Shown here one piece after another: positions 34,976-42,699 of a stretch of DNA of 64,000 nucleotides. Position numbers and translations under genes: made by a program. Below the pieces are notes generated by a model. It made no database searches and was not told where the DNA came from. It was given only the letters and a program-made list of their open reading frames with translations. Numbering within the stretch: position 1 is the first letter of the stretch; each line of letters starts with the position of its first letter. The stretch lies in NCBI RefSeq assembly GCF_051201685.1, contig NZ_CP179213.1:3038001-3102000 (forward strand). Direction: 5' to 3'. The stretch comes from Luminiphilus sp051201685. GTDB taxonomy: Bacteria; Pseudomonadota; Gammaproteobacteria; Pseudomonadales; Halieaceae.

Positions 34976-35034
34976 GTCCACCCGTGTCTTGGTGCGGCCA
35001 GTTGGCCTTGACATGGTAAAGGTCGGCGGTTCGA
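34976..35034 (+). repeat. tRNA-Val fragment with island-end sequence, degenerate copy
   Basis: Matches 30698-30756 over 59 bp with a few changes: GTCCAC...GTCTTGGTGCGGCCAGTTGG followed by the tRNA segment from CCTTGACATGG (one G to A change) to GGCGGTTCGA. The tRNA match ends in the T-loop, where a hairpin array follows. It may be the right end of a second, decayed island. Confidence 0.6.
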
Positions 35035-35120
35035 CAACATGCGACTTCAGGAGCATGTTGGTCGCCAGAGCGCAGCGACGGCGCCCCGAAGGGGTCAGAG
35101 CCCGCGAGGCAAGCGCGCTC
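35035..35120 (+). ncRNA. Four-hairpin array in a tRNA-Val T-arm-like setting, copy 2
   Basis: Hairpins in order: CAACATGC/GCATGTTG with loop GACTTCAGGA (35035-35060); GTCGC/GCGAC with loop CAGAGCGCA (35061-35079); CCCC/GGGG with loop GAA (35084-35094); GAGCCCGC/GCGCGCTC, one mismatch, with loop GAGGCAA (35098-35120). It is preceded by GGCGGTTCGA and followed by AATCCGTCTTGTC, a degenerate tRNA-Val 3' end. Loops one, three and four match copy 1 in sequence while stems one and four differ but still pair. Confidence 0.5.
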
Positions 35121-35402
35121 GAAACAATCCGTCTTGTCTCCCCACCCCTCTATAGTCCTGTTTTTACTCCATAATGATTTTTCGATTCACTGAGGTGGGG
35201 CGAGTTCTGGCGAGTTGCTGCGACAGCGAGAAAATATTGCTCAAAAATTCGCACTGCCTAGCAAGGGGTAGTACACGAAAATTCGCACTACCTACCGACG
35301 TTGGTCGGTCAAAGCGCTGCAATAACTGATTAAAACTTAAACGTAAGGCTCGCGGAATATCGAGGCATTCAAACAAAGTTTCTTCTGCCGCTAAAACCGT
35401 TG

Positions 35403-36461
35403 TTACTCAAGGCTATCCACCGGTAATGCAATAGTCATTACGCTCTCGCCCTTTCGGACCGGGGGACCAGCCAAACCGTACATCGCAAAACCCGATGCTG
35501 TTGCCGTTACTGTCTCAACAACGGCACCCGAATAGTCCCGAATTTCGCCGAGGACATCACCCTGAGTAACGTCTCTACCCCCAGTCTCAGTGGGGTGCCA
35601 TATGCCCGAGTGCCCGACGGGAACAGAATGTGTTCCCTCGTAGTACCGGTGCTGAGTCGTTTGGCGAGCTTCCGAAATTGGGAGCATATCAAGTGTTTGC
35701 ATACCCGCTTTCAAGCCCGAGACAATAGCCTTCACATGTGCAGGGTCGCGCCCTCCATTTTGTCCTATCTCGACCAAAATCGTTGGCGCACTTGCAGCAA
35801 CTCCTTGCCGATTAAGCGATCTACCCTTATCAATCTGCGCCTGCGTTCTCATTTGGTATCGTACGATAGCGGGAATACCAAACGCCTCGGCAAATCGAAG
35901 TGCCGACGGATAATCACTAGCTAGCGCCCCTCCGTAAACACCAATAAATGGATGCAACCACTCTGCACCATCCCCACTGTGCACATCGACCACAAAATCG
36001 GCATTGGCAATAAGTTGTGTGGCAAGCGCGTGCGCAATTCGCTCGGTCTGCGTCCCATTCTCGCTTCCAGGGAACGATCGATTTAAATTCTTATTGTCGT
36101 AAGGGTTGACGTAGGGTGACCGAGATTCAAGCGCACTGACATGGCTCGGTCGGGAGAGTAATACCGTGCCCGACAATAGATTAGGGTCAATATCATCGGC
36201 CAACTTTTCTGCCGCAAGAATGGGCGCGAATTCGTAGCCGTGAACCCCGGTAGAGATAAACAGCGTGGGGCCGGGTTTGACGCCTCGTATCGCCGTCACA
36301 GGGATAAAGGTAGCTGGATCTGTTTCTCCAGCAGGGATTTCAATGCGGTAGTCAAATCGACCGGCCTCTTGGATAGCTTCAGCCTGCGAGTGCCCTACCC
36401 CGGCAAAAAATAGGATGGTAGATACCAAAGTGGTCTTAGCACGCAAGTATTTAAAGCTCAT
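35403..36461 (-). CDS. Periplasmic AstE/AspA-like zinc deacylase (M14 family)
   Basis: 352 residues from ATG 36461, with a signal peptide (TTLVSTILFFAGVGHSQAEA). The zinc site of succinylglutamate desuccinylase/aspartoacylase proteins is visible: first ligands H and E in STGVHGYEFAP, later H in VVDVHSGDGAEWLHPF. Substrate-type residues lie in NPYDNKNLNRSFPGS, and the C-terminal lipoyl-like barrel (GDVLGEIRDYSGAVVETVTA) is typical of the AstE/DUF2817 branch. Most relatives are cytoplasmic; this one should be exported. It is the last gene of the TonB/ABC operon, 15 bp after a permease gene, suggesting that it trims an N-acylated or amino-acid-like ligand in the periplasm. Confidence 0.8.
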   Translation of the reverse strand: MSFKYLRAKTTLVSTILFFAGVGHSQAEAIQEAGRFDYRIEIPAGETDPATFIPVTAIRGVKPGPTLFISTGVHGYEFAPILAAEKLADDIDPNLLSGTVLLSRPSHVSALESRSPYVNPYDNKNLNRSFPGSENGTQTERIAHALATQLIANADFVVDVHSGDGAEWLHPFIGVYGGALASDYPSALRFAEAFGIPAIVRYQMRTQAQIDKGRSLNRQGVAASAPTILVEIGQNGGRDPAHVKAIVSGLKAGMQTLDMLPISEARQTTQHRYYEGTHSVPVGHSGIWHPTETGGRDVTQGDVLGEIRDYSGAVVETVTATASGFAMYGLAGPPVRKGESVMTIALPVDSLE

Positions 36462-36476
36462 ACAGAAACCCGTCAA

Positions 36477-37727
36477 TCACTGCTGGAATAAAGGTGTGTG
36501 AACAATCTGCTCGGAATCAAAGGTCTCACCCAGAAACAACCGAGGATAGTAAAAGTGTCGTAGCCTTTTGTGGAATTGCCGAACTCGCTCTTCATAAGCC
36601 AGCTGTGACGCCATGTCGGTCTCTGCCAACGTCTGATACACGCGTTCAAACAGCGCCGGTGGGGACAACGCGGCAACAACCCAACCCCATTGATCTCGCG
36701 ATGAACGACCCTCCATATAAGCTCGGGATAACGGTTCCGCAGTTTGGTCTCCCACCTGCTGGAAAGCGTAATACCACTTCCACTCAAAGGGCTGCGTAAC
36801 ATCCGCGTAGGGCCTCCACTCTGGATGACGCTCTACAAAAGCCTGCATGGTCACTTCTTTTGGTAAATCCCAAGCATCATTGACCGCTTCTCGCTGAGTC
36901 ATTTGAATATTTGCGCCAGAGGGTACTGGAACGGCGTATTGAATGAAGAGGCGACCTGTTGTGGGCACCACGATAACCAGCACAACCCAAATACCTAAAA
37001 GCTGTCCCAGAAGAGTAGCGGAAGCCTGTTCCTTATTTGCAACTGCGTAGCAAAGGTACGACCAAAACCCCACATTAAGAACCAACACAAGCAGGCCTGC
37101 ACCCACAGTTGTCATTGAGGCACCGCTCATGAGGGCTCCAAACATCAGAGGTATACCTGATGCGCAAGCCACCGACAGAGAAATCAAGGTGGCGCGCAAG
37201 CGGAAAGGTGATGATGCCGCGCCACTGCTCGCAACCAAGAGAGACAAACGACGATTCTCTCGCTCCTGAGATTTGAGATCATGAAGCAAGACAATAAGTA
37301 AGAGTGGCACAACGACTCCGCCAAAAAATGCAAAGTCAAAACTTCCCACCAGTGCGAGAACCGGATTGCCTACGTCTCGCTCGTAGATTTGCCCTTCCAG
37401 CGCGAGCGCTCGAACCCGGTGCTTCCAAGGCTCGTTCTCGCGTTGCCCAAGCGCGGCAAATGCAAATAAAGACGGCTCGTTGTATACGAAGTGAAAGCTT
37501 GCGTAAGCAAGGCCGCCCCAATCACTTTGCTCAGCTCGCGCAAGCTCAAGCTCGTTACCATCGAGCTCAATCAATTCCGCAATCACCGCCAGCTGAGAAT
37601 TGACTTGCTGCTGACCACTGTGAACAGCGAGCCCTGACATAATCAGCGTTGCTAAAAGACAAATGACGATGAACTTGCTTCGGGCTAAATGCCTTGCTTC
37701 GCGATTCAACACGGACAGCAACTTCAT
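36477..37727 (-). CDS. ABC-2 type permease, DUF3526 family (second)
   Basis: 416 residues from ATG 37727, which overlaps the stop of the upstream permease (ATGA). One N-terminal helix (KFIVICLLATLIMSGLAV) is followed by a soluble periplasmic part of about 100 residues, then about five helices (FAFFGGVVVPLLLIVLLHDL, GIWVVLVIVVPTTGRLFIQY) and a C-terminal region ending in LFLGETFDSEQIVHTPLFQQ. This is the DUF3526 layout of ABC-2-like permeases that occur in tandem pairs beside an ATPase. It should form the membrane part of a transporter with the preceding two genes. Confidence 0.8.
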   Translation of the reverse strand: MKLLSVLNREARHLARSKFIVICLLATLIMSGLAVHSGQQQVNSQLAVIAELIELDGNELELARAEQSDWGGLAYASFHFVYNEPSLFAFAALGQRENEPWKHRVRALALEGQIYERDVGNPVLALVGSFDFAFFGGVVVPLLLIVLLHDLKSQERENRRLSLLVASSGAASSPFRLRATLISLSVACASGIPLMFGALMSGASMTTVGAGLLVLVLNVGFWSYLCYAVANKEQASATLLGQLLGIWVVLVIVVPTTGRLFIQYAVPVPSGANIQMTQREAVNDAWDLPKEVTMQAFVERHPEWRPYADVTQPFEWKWYYAFQQVGDQTAEPLSRAYMEGRSSRDQWGWVVAALSPPALFERVYQTLAETDMASQLAYEERVRQFHKRLRHFYYPRLFLGETFDSEQIVHTPLFQQ

Positions 37728-39160
37728 GGTCTGACCCTCTGGCTGAGGACAGTAAGCACAACAAGCAATACCGACAACCAAGCAACCAGCAAAGAGAATG
37801 CCGACCACGCACTACTTATCCGCACTTCGGGCGTCATAGGCGAAAAATCAAAGCGCTCTAAAACACGCCAGTTTTCGGAGGCAATGCGCGTACGCTGCTC
37901 AGCTTCCGGATCAGAGCTTCGCTTTATGTCATCTGCAAACGTCAGTTTTTCAGCGTGCAACCGATTTAAGCCTTGCACGAACTCATATCTCGCATGTTCT
38001 GCTTTGCGCAAAAAGGCATGGTGATTCCGAAGGTCACTTCCAGCCAACACCCTCGACGCCTCCATAACCGATAAGAACGGCGATACCCATCCATAGTTGA
38101 GCAGAAGGCCGCTTTGGAGTGCCTCATTACGCATGCGAGCCTCGGCAAACTGATTTAGCAATTCAGTCTGTTTTTGCTCACCGTATTCGGAAACGATGCC
38201 GCGGAAATTCACCGGCAGGTCCTCAATCGCCTCAACACCATTGTCCTCAAGTAGTTTCTGGCGCAGGCGCTGAAAGGCAGAGTCATTGACGTTATGGCTA
38301 TCGCCCAATTCTCGCAGTTTTGCTGTCATTAAGAGATTGGACTTAATGTGACCTACCGCAGGTGCGTTCTGACCCACCTGGCTCACTGCGAGCGAGGGCA
38401 ACAACAATGTAGTAGCAAGCCAAAGTGCTGTCAGAGTGATGAGTGCATGACTTTGGCGCGACGAGATAATCGAGATAATAAGCGTCAGCAATGACCAGAT
38501 CCCGAGGTATATCAAATAGGTCACCAGCAACATGCACACAACCCACAACGACTCACCATTAATAATTGCCACTGTGCCTGTGAGGGCGAGCGGAATTAAC
38601 AAAACGCAAGCCGCAGAAAGTAGAGCAAGTAGTTTGCCGCCCAATAAAGAAGCAGCAGATACATTTTGCGATAACAAAAGGGGTAGCGTGGACGCGGCAC
38701 GCTCTCGCACAACAGCGTTGTGGCCTAGCAAGACAATGATAAGCGGGACAAATAGTTGATACGCAAATGCTGGCGTCAAGTTTGCAAAGGGTCCGAGCTC
38801 GGCGCTTACACTTGAGTCGGCAAATGCCGCAGAGTTCTGACGATGCCCCTCGAGAAACAATGTCTGACCGGTCAGCGTATCTAGGCCAGGATCAAAAACC
38901 GAGAGCGGTGAGGGTGTTCGATAAACGTAGTGACCGTAATGCACCATTCGATGGGGGTGACGTGCCGGCTGCTCATAGAACTGCTGTTCCGCCTCCAGCT
39001 GTTGATGAGATCGTTCGTGGTGGGCTTCCAGCACAGACACAGTGGTGGCAGCAGAGGTCGTCAAAAGAAGCGCTAAAAACAACAGTGCCGCAGTTCTGAC
39101 CACACTGGAACGCACCCAAAGACGCCACTCTTCTTTAGCAATGATCAAAGTGCTGTTCAT
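37724..39160 (-). CDS. ABC-2 type permease, DUF3526 family (first)
   Basis: 478 residues from ATG 39160 (GGAG 11 bp upstream; a GTG at 39172 is possible). After the first helix comes a periplasmic segment with a signature of this family: RMVHYGHYVYRTPSPLSVFD, then DTLTGQTLFLEGHRQNSAAF. Several helices follow (FVPLIIVLLGHNAVV, LLALLSAACVLLIPLALTGT) and a helical soluble part near the C-terminus (EYGEQKQTELLNQFAEARMR). The large periplasmic domains could bind the transported ligand or the partner deacylase. It is coupled to the second permease and lies 9 bp after the ATPase gene. Confidence 0.82.
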   Translation of the reverse strand: MNSTLIIAKEEWRLWVRSSVVRTAALLFLALLLTTSAATTVSVLEAHHERSHQQLEAEQQFYEQPARHPHRMVHYGHYVYRTPSPLSVFDPGLDTLTGQTLFLEGHRQNSAAFADSSVSAELGPFANLTPAFAYQLFVPLIIVLLGHNAVVRERAASTLPLLLSQNVSAASLLGGKLLALLSAACVLLIPLALTGTVAIINGESLWVVCMLLVTYLIYLGIWSLLTLIISIISSRQSHALITLTALWLATTLLLPSLAVSQVGQNAPAVGHIKSNLLMTAKLRELGDSHNVNDSAFQRLRQKLLEDNGVEAIEDLPVNFRGIVSEYGEQKQTELLNQFAEARMRNEALQSGLLLNYGWVSPFLSVMEASRVLAGSDLRNHHAFLRKAEHARYEFVQGLNRLHAEKLTFADDIKRSSDPEAEQRTRIASENWRVLERFDFSPMTPEVRISSAWSAFSLLVAWLSVLLVVLTVLSQRVRP

Positions 39161-39168
39161 TACGTTTC

Positions 39169-39882
39169 TCACTCCGTGAAAGCCGCATGAACCAGCTGTG
39201 TGTCTATCGACCGACCTTCGATAGCGGAGAACTCAGCGGTGACTGTCCCCCCTCGCAGCAAGCCAATTCGATCAGCGACTTGGCAAGCGCCGTAAACATC
39301 GTGCGTAACCATTAAAATTGCCTTACCGCCGCTCGCAAGATCTCTGACGAGCAAATGAAATTCATCGATTGCGATGGGGTCGAGGCCCGAGGTGGGTTCA
39401 TCAAGTAACAAAATTTCGGAGTTTCGCAGCATGGCAAGTGCAATAGCGACTTTTTGTCGCATACCCTTTGAGTAATCGGCAAGCTTGCGGTGTCGAGCAG
39501 CCTCATCAAGCGATACACGATCGAGCGCAGCTTCACACTGATCCGGCTCAATGCTGAGCCCAGCCAGCTCGAGGAAATAGCTTAAGTTTTCATAAGCAGA
39601 CAGATGCTCGTAAAGAGCCGCAGACTCAGGCAGGTAAGCAATGGCCTGTCGGCTCGCACGAATGTTCTCGGAGACTGGTATGCCTAAAACACGACATTCG
39701 CCATCACTGGGATCAAGAAACCCCAAAAACGAAAGCAGCGTGGTTGATTTCCCTGCCCCGTTGCCGCCTAGCAACGCGTAGATTTCGCCACCACCCACTG
39801 AAAAGGAGGCACTTTTCAGCACCTCCTTTCCCCCGCGCTGCACAAACAGCTCATGAGCTTGCAGAAAAGACTTCATTGCCAT
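39169..39882 (-). CDS. ABC transporter ATP-binding protein (CcmA/NosF-like)
   Basis: 237 residues; start ATG 39882 overlaps the TonB-receptor stop (TAATG). All nucleotide-binding motifs are present: Walker A GGNGAGKSTT, Q-loop region AIAYLPESAALYEHLSAYEN, signature LADYSKGMRQKVAIALAML, Walker B EILLLDEPTSGLDP, and H-loop VTHDVYGAC. It belongs to the ABC-2-associated class (as in NosF), which usually exports or remodels rather than imports. It forms an operon with a TonB receptor and two DUF3526 permeases. Confidence 0.92.
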   Translation of the reverse strand: MAMKSFLQAHELFVQRGGKEVLKSASFSVGGGEIYALLGGNGAGKSTTLLSFLGFLDPSDGECRVLGIPVSENIRASRQAIAYLPESAALYEHLSAYENLSYFLELAGLSIEPDQCEAALDRVSLDEAARHRKLADYSKGMRQKVAIALAMLRNSEILLLDEPTSGLDPIAIDEFHLLVRDLASGGKAILMVTHDVYGACQVADRIGLLRGGTVTAEFSAIEGRSIDTQLVHAAFTE

Positions 39883-42011
39883 TAGAAGCTCAGCTTCGCA
39901 GAAACTCGCCAAGTACTGGGCGCCCCCGGCTGAACCCATAGCTCCGAAAATGAATTCACATAAAACTCCTCATCGAGGAGATTAGCGATATCCGCACGAA
40001 TCTCTAGGTTAGGTGTCACCGCGTAAGAAGCGAATATCCGAACGGTAGTGTAGCTCGGCAATTCAAAGTCCGTCCCAAAGTAGCCCAGACGATCGTCAAC
40101 GTACAATATGCCTGCACCAACCTCCATCGGTGAACCGTTCAATTGAAGATTTTTCGCAAGTTGAACCGTCGCTGTTAGCTCTGGAATATTGAGCAACCTC
40201 GCGCCTGCTTCTATCTGGCGGCCAAAATTGGGGTCAAAGAAGTCATTTGTAATCTCGGCGTCGACATACGCTAAGGATGCCCATAACGTTACATCACCTG
40301 CGAGTGTTCCATTCACGTCCAATTCAATGCCTTGGCTCTCAGCCTCACCCGCAGCGGCATAAGTGAATGCACTGGGATCGTCGACCACCAAAATATTTTC
40401 CTGCTGAACGCGAAACACAGTGAACGTTCCGTTTAGGGCTCCGTCGAGCGAAGCAAACTTCACGCCAGCCTCGAGCGATACCGATTGATTTGGATCAAAC
40501 CCATTACCTTGAGAGTCGGTGCCCGATAATGGCCTGAAGTTCTCACCGTACGATAAATACCATGAGGTAGTGTCACTCGTTTGGTAGACCATCCCGAACT
40601 GCGGGCTAAACCGAGATTCGCTCGAGGTCACTGTCGAATTAGAGCGTCTATTGACCAGTTGTTGATCGTAGTCGTCAAAACGACCACCAACTCTTATATG
40701 GAAAGTATCCGAGAAACTGATTTGATCTTGAAAGAAAATACCCGTCGACTCTTGGGTCTCAACCCGATCAGCTTGAGGCCCGGGCTCTGGGAGAGCGTAT
40801 TGCCCATACACTGGATTGAAGATATTGATTGCTTGAAGTTGCTCCAGCGAAGGGTTTGATGCTAGTGAAGGCGAACGCACTCTTCGGAAGACTTGATCGT
40901 TCTCAAAGTCATCTCTGTCTGCACCAATTATTACTCTATGCAGCGCACTGCCTGTTTCAAATTGACCCTCAAGTTCGCCTCGAAATACGGTATAGCTTGC
41001 ATCATAGTGCCTATAACGACGCTGACGCGTTAGCGTCTCCGAGTCTCGGTAGAGTAGCTGACGACTACCCGAGAGTTCTGGTTCTGTCGAGAATCCTTCA
41101 AGCTCGGTGTCCCGACTGTTGTAACCCAAGCGAACACTCCACTCATCGTTAAAGCTATAGCTGTACTCCAACTGATGACCAAGCACCTCTGCCTTCATAG
41201 GCCCATCGCCCGGTTCACCGAGAAATGTATCGCGAGAAATAGCACCTAATTGATCATTTACCGCCAAAACACCTCGATCAAAAGGTACCTCCTGATCGCT
41301 GAATTCCATCTCATAAACAACTTCGCTACGATCGTTAATGCGCCATGCTACCGAGGGGCTCGCGCCGATGCGCCGGATTTCTATTGTGTCGCGAAAACTT
41401 TCAGCATCCTCATAAAACCCAACCAACCTTATCGCGACATCGCTCGACAGCGGCGTCGTGTAATCAACATCGGTTCGGACCGAATTAAACCGGCTAGCAG
41501 CAATGCTAACGGTTCCGGCCTGATCAAACGTTGGACGTTTAGTTACAAGGTTGATGGTCCCGCCCGGCTCGCCTCTGCCAATTAATGCAGCTCTGGGGCC
41601 CTTTAGTACCTCAACAGATTCCACCCCCGATAAATCCCTTGATCCACCGAAACCGCGACCTGCATTGAAACCGTTTACCAAGTAATTGCTTGGTAAATTC
41701 TCATCACCAACAAAACCCCGAACAGCAAATGCATTCCAGAGGCCGCCAAAGTTATTTTGCCGCGCTACTGAGGCACTGAGATCCAGCGCTTGATTTAGGT
41801 CGAGTGCACCCGCTTGTTGCAGCAACTCCTGGTCAAGTTCTAAGTCAACTTGTGGTGTTTCCAAAAAATCGAATTGACCGCGATAGGCCTGCTTCGTCCC
41901 AAGTACACGGACAGTCTCGATACTATTTTGCTCGCTTACTTGCTGCGCCTGTGCAGCGGTTACCGACGCCAGGCATGCGAGCATGACTAATCCAGTGAAT
42001 GAATACTTCAT
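39882..42011 (-). CDS. TonB-dependent outer-membrane receptor (siderophore-receptor type)
   Basis: 709 residues. A signal peptide ends in AQA. The plug domain spans about 45-160 (VSEQNSIETVRVLGTKQAYR; PSNYLVNGFNAGRGFGGSRD; VESVEVLKGPRAALIGRGEP). The barrel runs to a C-terminal strand ending in RVSAKLSF with the required terminal Phe. IGRGEPGGTINLVTKRP is characteristic of the FhuA/FoxA-like siderophore group. It lies after a His-rich exported protein and is translationally coupled to the ABC ATPase. The ligand is unknown; a Fur-box-like sequence upstream of the operon hints at iron, but the His/Cys-rich neighbour would also fit copper or zinc. Confidence 0.88.
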   Translation of the reverse strand: MKYSFTGLVMLACLASVTAAQAQQVSEQNSIETVRVLGTKQAYRGQFDFLETPQVDLELDQELLQQAGALDLNQALDLSASVARQNNFGGLWNAFAVRGFVGDENLPSNYLVNGFNAGRGFGGSRDLSGVESVEVLKGPRAALIGRGEPGGTINLVTKRPTFDQAGTVSIAASRFNSVRTDVDYTTPLSSDVAIRLVGFYEDAESFRDTIEIRRIGASPSVAWRINDRSEVVYEMEFSDQEVPFDRGVLAVNDQLGAISRDTFLGEPGDGPMKAEVLGHQLEYSYSFNDEWSVRLGYNSRDTELEGFSTEPELSGSRQLLYRDSETLTRQRRYRHYDASYTVFRGELEGQFETGSALHRVIIGADRDDFENDQVFRRVRSPSLASNPSLEQLQAINIFNPVYGQYALPEPGPQADRVETQESTGIFFQDQISFSDTFHIRVGGRFDDYDQQLVNRRSNSTVTSSESRFSPQFGMVYQTSDTTSWYLSYGENFRPLSGTDSQGNGFDPNQSVSLEAGVKFASLDGALNGTFTVFRVQQENILVVDDPSAFTYAAAGEAESQGIELDVNGTLAGDVTLWASLAYVDAEITNDFFDPNFGRQIEAGARLLNIPELTATVQLAKNLQLNGSPMEVGAGILYVDDRLGYFGTDFELPSYTTVRIFASYAVTPNLEIRADIANLLDEEFYVNSFSELWVQPGAPSTWRVSAKLSF

Positions 42012-42103
42012 TTTATATCTCCCAAAAATAACTAAAAAATGCCTCTTCCCTCGCTTTAGAGCCCGTCTTGGGTGCCTAAAACAAAAAAGGGGTAAAGCTT
42101 GTG

Positions 42104-42388
42104 CTAGCTAGCTTTGGGGGGTGGTGCGCGCGCAGGTGGGCGAACAAAGTGCAATCCGTAAGGAACGGCTGAACGATCCTTAGTGTCTTGCGCCGAGTCT
42201 CTAACTCGAAATTCGAACAGCCAGACGTCGAACGCTGCTGCCAGTTTGAGTGGCTCGTCAGTGAGTGCGCATAGAGAACAAACGTGGTGCTGCTGAGCGC
42301 GTTCCGCGTCGTGATCATCATGCGCATGAGCGGGGACCGCGAGTTGCAATGTGACTGACAGGCATAGGAGCCAAAAGAACTTAGTCAC
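42104..42388 (-). CDS. Small exported His/Cys-containing protein (DUF2946-like)
   Basis: 94 residues if translation starts at GTG 42388 (AGGG upstream), giving a clean signal peptide TKFFWLLCLSVTLQLAVPAHA. An ATG at 42430 would put a promoter-like sequence into the coding region. The mature protein begins HDDHDAERAQQHHVCSLCAL, a clear metal-binding stretch, and ends VRPPARAPPPKAS, as in DUF2946-type proteins beside copper or zinc genes. It is the first gene of the TonB/ABC/deacylase operon, 92 bp before the receptor. Confidence 0.6.
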   Translation of the reverse strand: MTKFFWLLCLSVTLQLAVPAHAHDDHDAERAQQHHVCSLCALTDEPLKLAAAFDVWLFEFRVRDSAQDTKDRSAVPYGLHFVRPPARAPPPKAS

Positions 42389-42416
42389 TGGCGCCCTACC
42401 GATTTTTAACAGCAAA

Positions 42417-42428
42417 AATATCATTATC
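42417..42428 (-). promoter_or_regulatory. Fur-box-like sequence upstream of the TonB/ABC operon
   Basis: On the minus strand GATAATGATATT contains two adjacent NATWAT hexamers of the Fur consensus; the third hexamer (TTTGCT) does not fit. It lies about 30 bp before the GTG start of the His-rich protein. The rest of the sequence to 42699 shows no gene, only a short GTTGGG/CCCAAC hairpin at about 42602-42615. Confidence 0.35.
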
Positions 42429-42699
42429 AAACAACAATGTTTAAGACCGACTCCACCTAAAGAGTGGCTCTCGACATTACCTACTCACCTCATTAATTAA
42501 TACATTACATCACTTTATGTTTAAGGCTTCTTTAAATATAAGTTGGTGACCGCATCACGATCTACAAAGTGAAAACGAATTCGACCAAGCAAAATGTAGG
42601 GTTGGGCACCCAACATCAAAACTCGCGAGACAACCACCGTTACACAACCGCACCTCTCTTAAGGCTTCTCAGAAGGATGACTAGCCTTTTGGTGAGCCA

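Noticed and set aside
34976..35135. tRNA gene with an intron
   Set aside because: The insertion in the T-loop is bounded by a degenerate 3' end (ATCCGTCTTGTC) and the 5' acceptor strand is absent, so no functional tRNA could be made; no group I or II core is visible.
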